Shown: positions 1 to 8,214, counted from the stretch's first letter. The stretch: DNA of 16,782 bases from Pseudomonadota bacterium (GCA_018812395.1 JAHJDS010000103.1:1-16782); one strand, 5' to 3'. Notes: generated by a model from the letters alone, not told the origin. Translations and numbers: made by a program.

Positions 1-603
1 CAGTACTTCAACGTCCTGTCCGGGCGCCAAAGGGAGTTCGACCGTTTCTTGATCGACAACTACATCCCCCAGATCGACGGCAGCGGCTTGATGCGCATGG
101 TCGGCAGTTGGCACGTGGCCGCCGGGGAGGGCCCCTATTTCATTCTGGAGGGCGTGGCCGAGTCCATGGCCGGGGTCAACGAGCTTTTGGACCAGGACGA
201 TTTCCAGAAGCTCGATCACCTGCTCCGGTTCATGATCGCCGGGTACAAGAGCAAGATTTTATCGCCCCGGGGCGAGGTGAGCGGGGTGGGACTTCCGGTG
301 GACGGAAAATGCCGGTTCAATCACCACTACGACCTCCGGAGCGAGAGTCGGGAGGAATATGATCGTTTCCTGAGAGAGGTCCAGGCGCCGACCATGGCCC
401 GGCTGGGCGTCGAGTTCATCGGCGGCTGGTACGTCGGGATCGGCCCCGGCCCCAACACGGTGGTCGAGGGGTCTTGTGTGTCGGTCAGGCGAATACTCGA
501 GGCCATTGCCTCCGACCAATACCGGCGAATGATCGCCGAGCTGCAGGCCATGGTCACCTGTTTCGGCAGCAAGATTTTGGTGCCGTCGGGTCACCTCACC
601 TAG
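1..603 (+). CDS. Two-domain repeat protein of unknown function, paralog A (5' end outside window)
   Basis: Function is not recognised. The frame is open from base 1, and the first visible residues (QYFNVLSGRQREFDRFL) align with residues 7-23 of the next gene, so the true start lies upstream of the window. The TTG at 49 is inside the gene. About 200 residues are visible. They form two copies of one ~95-residue unit: each has a DRFL helix, a GL..VG.W.V..G..P strand pair, a conserved E in the next strand, and ends in SKIL.P.G. Such short repeated alpha/beta units recall the ferredoxin-like (dimeric alpha/beta-barrel) fold, but that is inference. There is no signal peptide in the visible part. 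It lies 13 bp before its paralog and is probably co-transcribed with it and with the genes down to the molybdenum hydroxylase. Confidence 0.85.
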   Translation, partial: QYFNVLSGRQREFDRFLIDNYIPQIDGSGLMRMVGSWHVAAGEGPYFILEGVAESMAGVNELLDQDDFQKLDHLLRFMIAGYKSKILSPRGEVSGVGLPVDGKCRFNHHYDLRSESREEYDRFLREVQAPTMARLGVEFIGGWYVGIGPGPNTVVEGSCVSVRRILEAIASDQYRRMIAELQAMVTCFGSKILVPSGHLT

Positions 604-616
604 CCGGAGAGCGAGC

Positions 617-1243
617 ATGGCGGTCAAGCTTATCCAATACTGGAATCCGATCCACGACCGGCAGGCCCGGTTCGACCGCTTCCTCACGGACGAATACGTG
701 CCCCGGATAAGTGACGCCGGCCTGATGCGGATCGTCGGCACCTGGCACGTCGCCTCGGGCGAGGGGCCCTACTTTATCGCCGAAGGCGTGGCCGAGTCCG
801 TCCAGGAGATCGAGGCCCTGATCACCAGGCCGGACTATCTGGATCTCAAGGCCCGCCTCCTGGCCCTGGTGCGGGACTACCACAGCAAGCTCCTGGCGCC
901 CACGGGCCGGGTCACGGCCCGGCCGGTCGAGATCGAACGGGGCTACAAGTTCAACCAGCATTTCAATATCGATTCGGCCCAGTACTACGAATTCGATCGT
1001 TTCCTGGATCGCGAATACCTCCCGGCCGTCGAACAAATGGGGTTGGCCATGGTGGGTGACTGGCGGGTCAGGGTGGGGGCCACGCCGCACGTGGTCTCCG
1101 AGTGCCGGGCCGAGGCGCTGGAGACCATCGGCCTGGTATTGGAGAACGCCGCCTTTCGCCGACTGACCCTGAGTCTGCTGGACCTGGTCTCGGACTACGG
1201 GTGTAAAATCCTGGTGCCGTCCGGGCACGTCAATCGGAACTGA
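617..1243 (+). CDS. Two-domain repeat protein of unknown function, paralog B
   Basis: 208 residues, ATG start with GGAGAG at 606-611. It is a full-length paralog of the preceding gene and shows the same internal duplication: domain 1 about residues 5-105 (FDRFL, then GLMRIVGTWHVASGEGPYF, ending SKLLAPTGRV) and domain 2 about 110-208 (FDRFL, then GLAMVGDWRVRVGATPHVV, ending CKILVPSGHV). Two genes with two domains each make four related units side by side, consistent with duplication and fusion followed by tandem gene duplication. No catalytic signature is recognised and no export signal is present, so a cytoplasmic protein is expected. A small alpha/beta-barrel enzyme or binding protein is possible. 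The 24-bp gap to the next gene suggests an operon. Confidence 0.85.
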   Translation: MAVKLIQYWNPIHDRQARFDRFLTDEYVPRISDAGLMRIVGTWHVASGEGPYFIAEGVAESVQEIEALITRPDYLDLKARLLALVRDYHSKLLAPTGRVTARPVEIERGYKFNQHFNIDSAQYYEFDRFLDREYLPAVEQMGLAMVGDWRVRVGATPHVVSECRAEALETIGLVLENAAFRRLTLSLLDLVSDYGCKILVPSGHVNRN

Positions 1244-1267
1244 GGCGGCGGCCGAGGAGGAGCGGAC

Positions 1268-2146
1268 TTGCTGATCGAGCCCGATTGCATTCCCTGCATC
1301 TTGAAAATGTCCCTGGCCGTGGTCCGGCGGGCGACCGATGACGAACAGCTGATCCGGAGGCTGATCGGCGACGTGGCGAGGCTGCCGCCTTTGCAGGGCC
1401 GACAGTGGACCATGACCAGTCCCGAGGTCATCGAGCTGGTGATGACCCGGATGATGGATCTCCTGGGGGACAGCGACCCCCTGGCGGCGGTCAAAAGGGA
1501 GCAGAACGACCGCGGGCTGCGACTCTATCCCCGGCTGGCCGCACAGGTGTCGGCCGCCGCGAACCCCTTGGCCCGGGCGGTGGAACTGGCCATCGCCGGC
1601 AACGCCATCGACCTGATGTGGTCGGACGGCGACCTCGACGTCGAGGCCTCGATCAGGTCAAGACTGGCCCACCGCCTGGCGTTTGACAGGATCGAGGAGT
1701 TTACAAACAGGCTCGAAGGCGCTCGGACCATGGTCTACGTCGGAGACAACTGCGGCGAGATCGTGTTCGACAAGCTGCTGATCGAGGTCGTCAAACAGGG
1801 CCATGAGGTTGACGTCACTTTTATGGTCAGAAGCCGCCCCACGCTCAATGACGCCACCCGGAATGACGCCCTTTTCGTGGGTCTGGACCGGTCGGCCCGG
1901 GTCGTTGACAGCGGCATCGACGGACCGCTGCCGGGGGTCATCCTGGAGCGGTGTTCGTCAGAGGCCGCCGAGCTGCTCGGTCAGGCCGACCTGATCATCG
2001 CCAAGGGCGGCGGCAACTTCGACACTCTGGGAGAAGAGGCGACCCTCAGGGACAAGACGATTTTCCTGCTGGTCTCCAAGTGCCGGCCCTACGTCAAACG
2101 TTTCGGCGTGGATCTCGGCCGGCCGGTCCTGTCCAGCGGCAATTGA
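1268..2146 (+). CDS. ARMT1-like (DUF89) metal-dependent protein
   Basis: 292 residues, starting with TTG at 1268, preceded by a strong AGGAGGAG at 1255-1262. The protein carries the marks of the prokaryotic DUF89/ARMT1-like family: CIPC near the N-terminus (Cys7, Cys10), an AIAGNAID segment at 109-115, GDNCGEIVFDKLL at 159-170, RPTLNDAT at 190-197, and AKGGGNFDTL at 245-254. In characterised family members, Asp and Asn of the GDN and LND motifs bind a divalent metal, and activity is metal-dependent phosphatase on damaged or phosphorylated metabolites. The natural substrate of bacterial members is mostly unknown. No signal peptide is seen. It sits 39 bp before the molybdenum hydroxylase gene, so a link to that pathway, such as repair or disposal of a reactive metabolite, is possible but unproven. 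Confidence 0.85.
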   Translation: MLIEPDCIPCILKMSLAVVRRATDDEQLIRRLIGDVARLPPLQGRQWTMTSPEVIELVMTRMMDLLGDSDPLAAVKREQNDRGLRLYPRLAAQVSAAANPLARAVELAIAGNAIDLMWSDGDLDVEASIRSRLAHRLAFDRIEEFTNRLEGARTMVYVGDNCGEIVFDKLLIEVVKQGHEVDVTFMVRSRPTLNDATRNDALFVGLDRSARVVDSGIDGPLPGVILERCSSEAAELLGQADLIIAKGGGNFDTLGEEATLRDKTIFLLVSKCRPYVKRFGVDLGRPVLSSGN

Positions 2147-2185
2147 TCGGGTCGGAAACCGTCGTCGGCCGGAAAGAGGACGGGC

Positions 2186-4819
2186 ATGCAAGACATCACC
2201 TTCAAGCTCAACGGCGCGACGCGCCGGGTGGTTGCGGACCCGGCCCGGAGCCTGCTCGATGTCCTTCGCCGCGATTTGGGACTGACCGGCGCCAAGGAGG
2301 GATGCGGTCGGGGGCATTGCGGGACGTGCGCCGTTTTGGTGGACAACGAAGTGAGGCTGGCCTGCCAGACGCCCGTGATCAAGGCCCGGGGCCGGGAAGT
2401 AGTGACCATCGAGGGCCTCGGCACCGTGTCCGACCCGCATCCCCTGCAGGTCGCCTTTGCCCGCACCGGGGCCATTCAGTGCGGCTTCTGCACGCCGGGG
2501 ATGATCATTCGGGCCAAGGCCCTAATCGACCGGGAACCCCGTCCCGACCGGGCCGCCATTGTCAAGGCCCTCCAGCCGCACTTGTGCCGCTGCACGGGTT
2601 ATCAGAAGATTTTCGAGGCGGTGGAGTTGGCCGCGGCCCGACTGCGGGGCGAGGTCGGCCCGATCGAGCTGAGGACCGAAGGCGAGGACACCCTCGGCCG
2701 GGCCGTGGTCCGGCCCGACGCCCTGGACAAGGCCACCGGGGCGACCGTGTTCGCCGCCGACCTGAAGGTCGATGAGTGCGCCCATGTCGCCCTGGTGCGC
2801 AGCCCGCATCACCACGCCCGGATCGTGTCCATCGACGTCGCCCCGGCCTTGGCCGGGCCCGGGGTCCTGGCCGTCTTGACGGCCGACGACGTGGCCGGGA
2901 CCAACATCCTCAAGATGGCCGGCGACGACCAGCCAATCCTGTGCGGGGACAAGGTGCGGTTCATCGGCGATCCGGTGGCGGCGGCGGTGGCCGCCTCCGA
3001 GCGCCTGGCCGGCGAGGCCGCCGAACGTGTCCGGGTGGAATACGAACCGCTGCCGCCGCTGCTCACCGTGGCGGAGTCCCTCGAGCCGGGGGCCCCCCGG
3101 GTGCATGAGGACCGCCCCAACCTGATGTTCGAGCAGCCCATCGTTCACAACGAGATTGAACGCGGTCTGGCCGAGGCCGAGGTGATCGTCGAGCGGGAGT
3201 ATTCGACCCAGGCCGTCGAGCACGCCTATTTGGAGCCCGACGCCGGGGTGGCCTACCTGGACGATCGCGGTCGTCTGGTGGTGATGTCGGGCAGCCAGAA
3301 CATCCACCAGCATCAAAAGACCATCGCCGGGGCCCTGGGGCTCGGCCTGGATCAGGTCCGGGTCATCCAGACGCCCATGGGCGGCGGTTTCGGCGGCAAG
3401 CTGGACGTGAGCGTGGGCGGGGTCCTGGGCCTGGCCGCGTGGAAACTGGGCCGGCCGGTGCGGATGAGGTACTCGCGACCGGAAACCTTCATCGCCACCA
3501 CCAAGCGCCATCCGTTTACGATGCGGGTCAAGGTCGGTGCCAAAAAGGACGGGACCTTGACCGCCCTGGACATGGACGTCCTGGCCGACGCCGGGGCCTA
3601 CGCCTCTTTTTCCAAAAGCGTGGTCACCCGCGGCATCGTCCACGCCGGCGGACCGTACCAATGGCCCCACGCCCGGGTCAGGGGCCGGGCGGTCTACACC
3701 ACCACGGCCGTCAAGGGCGCCATGCGCGGATTCGGCGCGCCCCAGACCGCCTTTGCCGTGGAATCGATCCTGGATGAGTTGGCCGCCGAATTGGGTCTCG
3801 ATCCCCTGGAGATCAGGGCTCGAAACGGTTTCGTCCCGGGCGACGTGACCATCTTCGGCCAGCGACTGGATGACGCCTCGGGCCTGGCCGAGTGTTTTGA
3901 AAAGATGCGGCCCCTCTACCGCCGGGCGGTGAAAGAGGCCCGGGCCTCGAACACGCCCGAGGTCAGACGCGGCGTCGGCCTGGCCGCGGTCTGGTTCGGG
4001 CCGGGCCGGAGCGCCCCGGACAAGTCCGAGGCCTGGGCCGAACTCCGGCCCGACGACGACCTGCAGGTCTGGATCGGGGCCGCGGACATGGGGCAGGGCT
4101 CGGACACCATGTTCTGGCAGATCGCGGCCCGAACCATGGGGTATCCGCTGGACAGGGTCCATCTGTGCACCACCGACACGGCCCACACCCCTGACGGCAA
4201 CTTTTCGGCCGGCTCCCGCCAGACATATGTCTCGGGCAAGGCGGTGCAACTGGCCGTGGCCGAACTGAAGAAGGCCATGGACCAAAACCGGATCGCCACC
4301 TATGGGGAAATGAGGGATCGGGGCCTGCCGACCTTGTACAAGGTGGTCCACCAGACCGACACCACCAAGCTGGACCCGGAAACGGGTCAAGGCGTGCCCT
4401 GGGAGACCTACTCCTTTGGCGTCCAGATGGCCGAGGTGGCCGTTGACCCGGCCCGGCGGCGGGTAAAGGCGCTCCGGATCACCGCGGTGCACGACCTGGG
4501 CACGGTCATCAACCGGCTCAACGTCGAGGGACAGATCCACGGCGGCATGGCCATGGGCCTGGGCTACGCCCTTTCGGAAAAGTACGTCTACGCCGAAACC
4601 GACTCCCTGGCCAAGTACCGCCTCCCCCGGGCCAAGGACATGCCCGAATTCGAGGTCCACCTCGTGGAGGTCCCCCGCCGGGGAGGCCCGTTCGGCGCCT
4701 CGGGCGCCGGGGAGTTCGCCGACGTGCCCACCGCGCCGGCCACGGCCAATGCCATCTTTAACGCCTGCGGGATTCGGGTCAGGTGTCTGCCGGTGAGTCG
4801 CCGGGAATTGGCCCCTTAG
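2186..4819 (+). CDS. Single-chain molybdenum hydroxylase (aldehyde oxidoreductase/xanthine dehydrogenase family)
   Basis: 877 residues, ATG with AGAGGA at 2175-2180. The N-terminal ~155 residues hold both [2Fe-2S] clusters: Cys40, 45, 48, 60 (plant ferredoxin type) and Cys99, 102, 134, 136 (CGFCTPG and CRCTGY). The molybdopterin part follows: a hammerhead domain about 170-290, GGGFGGK at 399-405, RGFGAPQ at 514-520, MGQGSD at 635-640, and GASGAGEF with the probable catalytic Glu843. There is no FAD domain. This fusion order and length match the Desulfovibrio gigas aldehyde oxidoreductase (Mop), in which the first four cysteines have the same numbering. The expected reaction is hydroxylation of an aldehyde or N-heterocycle using water, with electrons passing through the two clusters to an external acceptor. 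The GGGFGGK loop is closer to the xanthine dehydrogenase consensus than to Mop as I remember it, so the substrate stays open. No Tat signal is present, so it is cytoplasmic. No maturation factor (XdhC type) lies in the window. Confidence 0.93.
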   Translation: MQDITFKLNGATRRVVADPARSLLDVLRRDLGLTGAKEGCGRGHCGTCAVLVDNEVRLACQTPVIKARGREVVTIEGLGTVSDPHPLQVAFARTGAIQCGFCTPGMIIRAKALIDREPRPDRAAIVKALQPHLCRCTGYQKIFEAVELAAARLRGEVGPIELRTEGEDTLGRAVVRPDALDKATGATVFAADLKVDECAHVALVRSPHHHARIVSIDVAPALAGPGVLAVLTADDVAGTNILKMAGDDQPILCGDKVRFIGDPVAAAVAASERLAGEAAERVRVEYEPLPPLLTVAESLEPGAPRVHEDRPNLMFEQPIVHNEIERGLAEAEVIVEREYSTQAVEHAYLEPDAGVAYLDDRGRLVVMSGSQNIHQHQKTIAGALGLGLDQVRVIQTPMGGGFGGKLDVSVGGVLGLAAWKLGRPVRMRYSRPETFIATTKRHPFTMRVKVGAKKDGTLTALDMDVLADAGAYASFSKSVVTRGIVHAGGPYQWPHARVRGRAVYTTTAVKGAMRGFGAPQTAFAVESILDELAAELGLDPLEIRARNGFVPGDVTIFGQRLDDASGLAECFEKMRPLYRRAVKEARASNTPEVRRGVGLAAVWFGPGRSAPDKSEAWAELRPDDDLQVWIGAADMGQGSDTMFWQIAARTMGYPLDRVHLCTTDTAHTPDGNFSAGSRQTYVSGKAVQLAVAELKKAMDQNRIATYGEMRDRGLPTLYKVVHQTDTTKLDPETGQGVPWETYSFGVQMAEVAVDPARRRVKALRITAVHDLGTVINRLNVEGQIHGGMAMGLGYALSEKYVYAETDSLAKYRLPRAKDMPEFEVHLVEVPRRGGPFGASGAGEFADVPTAPATANAIFNACGIRVRCLPVSRRELAP

Positions 4820-4849
4820 CCCGGCCGAATACTCACTTGTCGGCCGGGC
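4819..4849 (+). terminator. Hairpin at end of the molybdenum hydroxylase operon
   Basis: A perfect 10-bp inverted repeat (GCCCGGCCGA / TCGGCCGGGC) with an 11-nt loop begins at the last base of the stop codon. It is followed only by CAATTT rather than a long T-run, so it may terminate inefficiently or act mainly as an RNA 3'-end stabiliser. Its position supports an operon end here. Confidence 0.6.
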
Positions 4850-5231
4850 CAATTTCGGGGTGACCCTCACATTTATCTCCCCAGGCTTGAGGCGGGGGTC
4901 GTACCAGCGGGGGTATGGCGAGATGTCACGTGCCCGGTTCATCTGCTCCTGACTGATGTGGTGATGCCCAACATGAGTGGCCGTGACCCGGCTGACGGAT
5001 TGGCGGCGCACCATTGGATTCGGCGAAGCGTGGCCAATCCTTTGGACCGCCACCCGCCTCACATTTACTCCGCCCGTTATCGGTGGTGGGTTCATTGTGG
5101 CGTCGGCTTTGGTGGTGAGGATAGGATCTTTTCTTGTGCCGCCAGGGTGATCGGGAATATGTTAGCTGGTAAATCCGACCTTCTTCCCGCCGACCTCTTG
5201 CAAGTAACACATTTTTTTGGGGAGGTACATC
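4850..5231. promoter_or_regulatory. Long intergenic region before the hydrolase pair
   Basis: No convincing gene is seen in these ~380 bp. Two kinds of structure stand out. An 11-bp direct repeat CCTCACATTTA occurs at 4865-4875 and 5057-5067. A perfect 8-bp inverted repeat GGATTGGC / GCCAATCC occurs at 4997-5004 and 5033-5040. The last part (5141-5169) is the block shared with the second hydrolase gene. The arrangement fits a regulated promoter region, but no specific regulator can be named. Confidence 0.4.
5141..5169 (+). promoter_or_regulatory. Conserved upstream block of hydrolase 1
   Basis: GCCAGGGT, 7 variable bases, then AATATGTTAGCTGG. The same words with the same spacing precede the second hydrolase gene at 6721-6749. 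Conservation in otherwise diverged leaders suggests a functional element, such as a promoter core or an activator site, 60-90 bp before each start codon. Its exact role is not evident. Confidence 0.45.
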
Positions 5232-6587
5232 ATGAACCGTCGCGATTTCTTGAAGGCGTCCGGGGCGGCCGCCACTGGGGCGATGATAAGCGGGGCCGGT
5301 ATTATGGGCACAGTGGACCAATCAGCCGCCCTTTCGGTCAGGCGGGGCACAAAAAGGCAAACCGTCAACAGCATCACCGCCGGCCAAATTCAGAAACAGA
5401 AAAAAGTCTATGATGCTCACCGGCAGTATGTGAAGATCCATTTTGATGATTCGACTATGGACTTTGCATTCCAATGGATCCTGGGGGCCACCCGGAACGG
5501 CGGGTGTGAAATCGGCGAGGCCTTCTATGCCGCCGGCCGCATGGAGAACGGAAATCCCCGCAGTTGGGAGAACGAATGGTTGACCATGGCCCGACGGCTC
5601 GCAAAAGGGGCGGCCGAGTCCATGAAGGGCGGCCATAAGGTAAGCGCCCGGGAGGCCTTTTTGAGAGTGGCCAATTATTACCGGGCCATGCTGACCACCA
5701 TGGACCCCACCAAACCCGGTTGTAAAAAAGCCGGAAATAATTGCCGAAACACTTTTAAGAAGGCCGCCGCACTCTTTGACCCGCCGGTCGAGTTTATCGA
5801 AATTCCTTTTGAAAAAACGGTGCTGCCCGGGTATTTCATCAAGGCCAATAAAACCGGACAAAAGGCGAAAACCCTGATAATGATCGGTGGCGGAGAGACC
5901 ATCACCGAGGACTTGTATTATTACATCGCCCCTGAGACCATAAAGAGGGGATACAATTTTATCACCGTTGACATCCCGGGGCAGGGTCTGCTTCCCTTTG
6001 AGGGAAAATATTTTCGGCACGACACCGAGGTGCCCCTGAAGGCGGTCGTTGATTACGCCCTCGGCCGCCGGGAAGTTGACCCCAAACGCCTGGCCATGTA
6101 CGGCATCAGCGGGGGTGGGTATTACGTCCCCCGGGCGGCCACGTTTGACAAGCGTATCAAGGCCATCATCGTAAACAGCGCCGTGGTTGACGGTTACAAG
6201 TTATTCCATTCAATGGATTTCTCCTCTCAGACTCCCCAGGAAATAAGGAAATGGAGCGCTTTCAAGCAGGCCACCTTCGGGGTTACCGCCTGGCGCTATG
6301 GCCTGAAGCCTTCAAACATAAAAGGCTTGGCCGAGGTCAATAAGGGCCATGTTTATGATCCTTCCAAAATAACCTGCCCGGCCCTGGACCTGATCGGTGA
6401 GGGTGAATATGCCAATCAAGAAATCAGGCGGCAGCAACTTGAATTTATGAAGGGGGTGTCCAACTCCAGAAAAAAATTCGTGTTGACTCACCAGAACGAG
6501 GGGGCCTCTTCACACTGCCTGGGTGAGAATCGAAGCCTGATGAGCCAGGTCGTGTTCGACTGGCTGGATGAGGTTTTCAAAGGCTGA
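5232..6587 (+). CDS. Tat-exported alpha/beta hydrolase, copy 1
   Basis: 451 residues from the ATG at 5232, chosen because GGGGAGG at 5218-5224 precedes it and because it opens a twin-arginine signal (NRRDFLKASG, then an Ala/Gly-rich stretch to about residue 33, with likely cleavage after SAA). The mature protein begins with a helical region (about 45-185), followed by an alpha/beta-hydrolase core: TLIMIGGGE at 214-222, VDIPGQG at 246-252, nucleophile elbow GISGGG with Ser293, and a C-terminal SSHC with His428. The third triad residue is probably Glu392 (GEGEYAN) where Asp is usual. The layout resembles FrsA/DUF1100 and 2,6-dihydroxypseudooxynicotine hydrolase-type enzymes, which have an N-terminal helical cap. 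An ester or carbon-carbon bond hydrolase acting outside the cytoplasm is likely, with unknown substrate. Confidence 0.88.
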   Translation: MNRRDFLKASGAAATGAMISGAGIMGTVDQSAALSVRRGTKRQTVNSITAGQIQKQKKVYDAHRQYVKIHFDDSTMDFAFQWILGATRNGGCEIGEAFYAAGRMENGNPRSWENEWLTMARRLAKGAAESMKGGHKVSAREAFLRVANYYRAMLTTMDPTKPGCKKAGNNCRNTFKKAAALFDPPVEFIEIPFEKTVLPGYFIKANKTGQKAKTLIMIGGGETITEDLYYYIAPETIKRGYNFITVDIPGQGLLPFEGKYFRHDTEVPLKAVVDYALGRREVDPKRLAMYGISGGGYYVPRAATFDKRIKAIIVNSAVVDGYKLFHSMDFSSQTPQEIRKWSAFKQATFGVTAWRYGLKPSNIKGLAEVNKGHVYDPSKITCPALDLIGEGEYANQEIRRQQLEFMKGVSNSRKKFVLTHQNEGASSHCLGENRSLMSQVVFDWLDEVFKG

Positions 6588-6614
6588 GAGAGCGTTGCTT
6601 TGGCGCTCTGATAA
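6588..6614 (+). terminator. Weak hairpin after hydrolase 1
   Basis: An AGAGCG / CGCTCT stem with a 9-nt loop lies directly after the stop codon. No T-run follows, so termination is uncertain. The rest of the ~220-bp gap holds a small AGGCA / TGCCT hairpin near 6665-6678 and the promoter-like block at 6721-6749. Confidence 0.3.
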
Positions 6615-6720
6615 TACCCTGGGGCTACACGGATTAGGAGCCTGGCCGGGAAATTGGCCTTCAGGTAGGCACGGGTGCCTGGTCAGCCTTGGCGCTTTAG
6701 ACCGGGAATCTGCTTGCCTG

Positions 6721-6749
6721 GCCAGGGTCAAATAGAATATGTTAGTTGG
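6721..6749 (+). promoter_or_regulatory. Conserved upstream block of hydrolase 2
   Basis: GCCAGGGT, 7 bases, AATATGTTAGTTGG: the same words and spacing as at 5141-5169 before hydrolase 1. It shows that the copies were duplicated together with their control region and that this part has been kept while the neighbouring leader bases have diverged. Confidence 0.45.
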
Positions 6750-6811
6750 ATAATTCGGGCCGGTTCCGGCTGACAACCTTTTATGACCATGTGCCGTTAG
6801 GGGGAGACATC

Positions 6812-8164
6812 ATGAAACGTCGCGAGTTCTTGAAAGCGTCCGGGGCGGCCGCCACCGGGGCGATGGCCGGCGGGGCAGGCATTTTGGGCACAGTGGACCA
6901 AGCAGCCGCCTCCTCAATATCGGGTTCCAAAAAACGAACCGGCAAGCGCAGCACCGCGGACCAATTCAAGAGGCAGAAAACGCAATACGATGCCCATCGG
7001 CTATATGTGAAGATCCATTTTGACGATGTGGAAATGGATTTCGTCCTGCAGTGGATTCTGGGAAGCACGACTTTTGGCGGGTGTGAAATAGGTGAAGCCT
7101 TTTATGTTGTCGGCAACATTGAGGAGGGAAGCCCGACAAGCTGGCAGCAGGAATGGGAAAAGATGGCCCGCAAACTTGAATCCAGAGGCAAGCAAGCGGC
7201 GTCCAAGGGGCACAAAGTAAGCGCCAGTGAATCTTTCATGAAGGCTTCCAATTACTATCGAACGGCGCTGGTTTCAATGCTGCCGAATAAACCGAAGTTC
7301 AAAGAGTTGGGCAATAGATGCCGTTCGTGCCTGAAAATGGCGGGCCGGCTTTTAGACCCTCCCATGGAATATTTCGCGATACCCTTTGAGAAGACTGTCT
7401 TACCCGGTTATTTCCAGAAGGTGGACAACAGCGGCGAAAAGCGGAAGACCCTGATCATGATCGGCGGCGCCGAGACCTTTGTCGAGGAGATGTATTTCTA
7501 CATCGCTCCGGCCGCCATAAAGAGGGGTTACAATTTCCTGACCGTGGATATTCCAGGCCAGGGCATGCTTCCCCTGGAGGGCAAATTCTTCAGGCCCGAC
7601 ACCGAAGTCCCCATCAAGGCCGTACTGGATTATGCCCTTGGAAAGCCGGAGATCGATCCCGAGCGTCTGGCCATGTACGGCATCAGCGGCGGAGGCTACT
7701 TCGTCCCCCGGGCGGCAACGGTTGATAAAAGGATCAAGGCCTGTGTGGTCAACTCCGTGGTGACCGATGTGTATAAGCAGTTTGCCAACATGCCAAACGC
7801 CAAGGCCACTCCGGAGGAACTGAAAAAGTGGGGGGCCTTCAAGCGGGCCACCGCCGGAGTCGTTTCCTGGCGCTGGGGCTTGGACCCTTCCAACATCATC
7901 GGCTTGCCGGAAAAGGCCAGGGGCTGTGAGTTCGATCCCGCCAAGGTCACCTGCCCGGTCCTCATCTTGGTGGGCGAGGGTGAGTACGCCAACCAGGAAG
8001 TGAAAAGGCAGATAAATGCCTGCCTGAAGGCGCTGCCCAACCCCAAGAAGAAGTTTGTCATGACCCGGGCCGACCAAGGCGCCTCTTCCCATTGCATCGG
8101 CGGCAATCGGAGCCTGATGAGCGAGGTGGTATTCGATTGGCTGGATGAGATTTTCAAGGCGTGA
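6812..8164 (+). CDS. Tat-exported alpha/beta hydrolase, copy 2
   Basis: 450 residues from the ATG at 6812, with GGGGGA just upstream (6800-6805). It is a close full-length paralog of the gene before it: same twin-arginine signal (KRREFLKASGAAATGAM), same helical N-terminal region, TLIMIGGAE at 213-221, VDIPGQG at 245-251, nucleophile elbow GISGGG with Ser292, GEGEYANQE near 388-396 with probable acid Glu391, and SSHC with His427. Differences cluster in the N-terminal third (cap region), around residues 150-185 and near 320-340. That would suit different substrate ranges on a shared catalytic core. An exported ester or carbon-carbon hydrolase is likely, with unknown substrate. Closeness to a molybdenum hydroxylase is reminiscent of nicotine-type catabolic clusters, but this is only an analogy. 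Confidence 0.88.
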   Translation: MKRREFLKASGAAATGAMAGGAGILGTVDQAAASSISGSKKRTGKRSTADQFKRQKTQYDAHRLYVKIHFDDVEMDFVLQWILGSTTFGGCEIGEAFYVVGNIEEGSPTSWQQEWEKMARKLESRGKQAASKGHKVSASESFMKASNYYRTALVSMLPNKPKFKELGNRCRSCLKMAGRLLDPPMEYFAIPFEKTVLPGYFQKVDNSGEKRKTLIMIGGAETFVEEMYFYIAPAAIKRGYNFLTVDIPGQGMLPLEGKFFRPDTEVPIKAVLDYALGKPEIDPERLAMYGISGGGYFVPRAATVDKRIKACVVNSVVTDVYKQFANMPNAKATPEELKKWGAFKRATAGVVSWRWGLDPSNIIGLPEKARGCEFDPAKVTCPVLILVGEGEYANQEVKRQINACLKALPNPKKKFVMTRADQGASSHCIGGNRSLMSEVVFDWLDEIFKA

Positions 8165-8187
8165 TGTCGAATCAATGGCTCTTCGGG

Positions 8188-8214
8188 AAGTGAGGGGAGC
8201 GGTGGACCTCACTT
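8188..8214 (+). terminator. Hairpin after hydrolase 2
   Basis: A perfect 8-bp inverted repeat AAGTGAGG / CCTCACTT with an 11-nt loop lies 24 bp after the stop codon. A T-run is missing. It is the likely 3' end of the hydrolase transcript. Nothing recognisable lies between 8215 and 8383. Confidence 0.45.

Noticed and set aside
49..603. TTG at 49 as start of the first gene
   Set aside because: The frame is open from base 1 and the upstream residues align with the paralog at 617, so the gene begins outside the window.
2522..5095. Very long open frame on the minus strand (over 850 codons)
   Set aside because: It is the antisense shadow of the GC-rich molybdenum hydroxylase gene; its composition (Gly, His, Asp, Pro, Arg runs) is unlike a folded protein and no motif is seen.
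4958..5413. 151-codon plus-strand frame before hydrolase 1
   Set aside because: It overlaps the well-supported start and signal peptide of the hydrolase and shows no family features.
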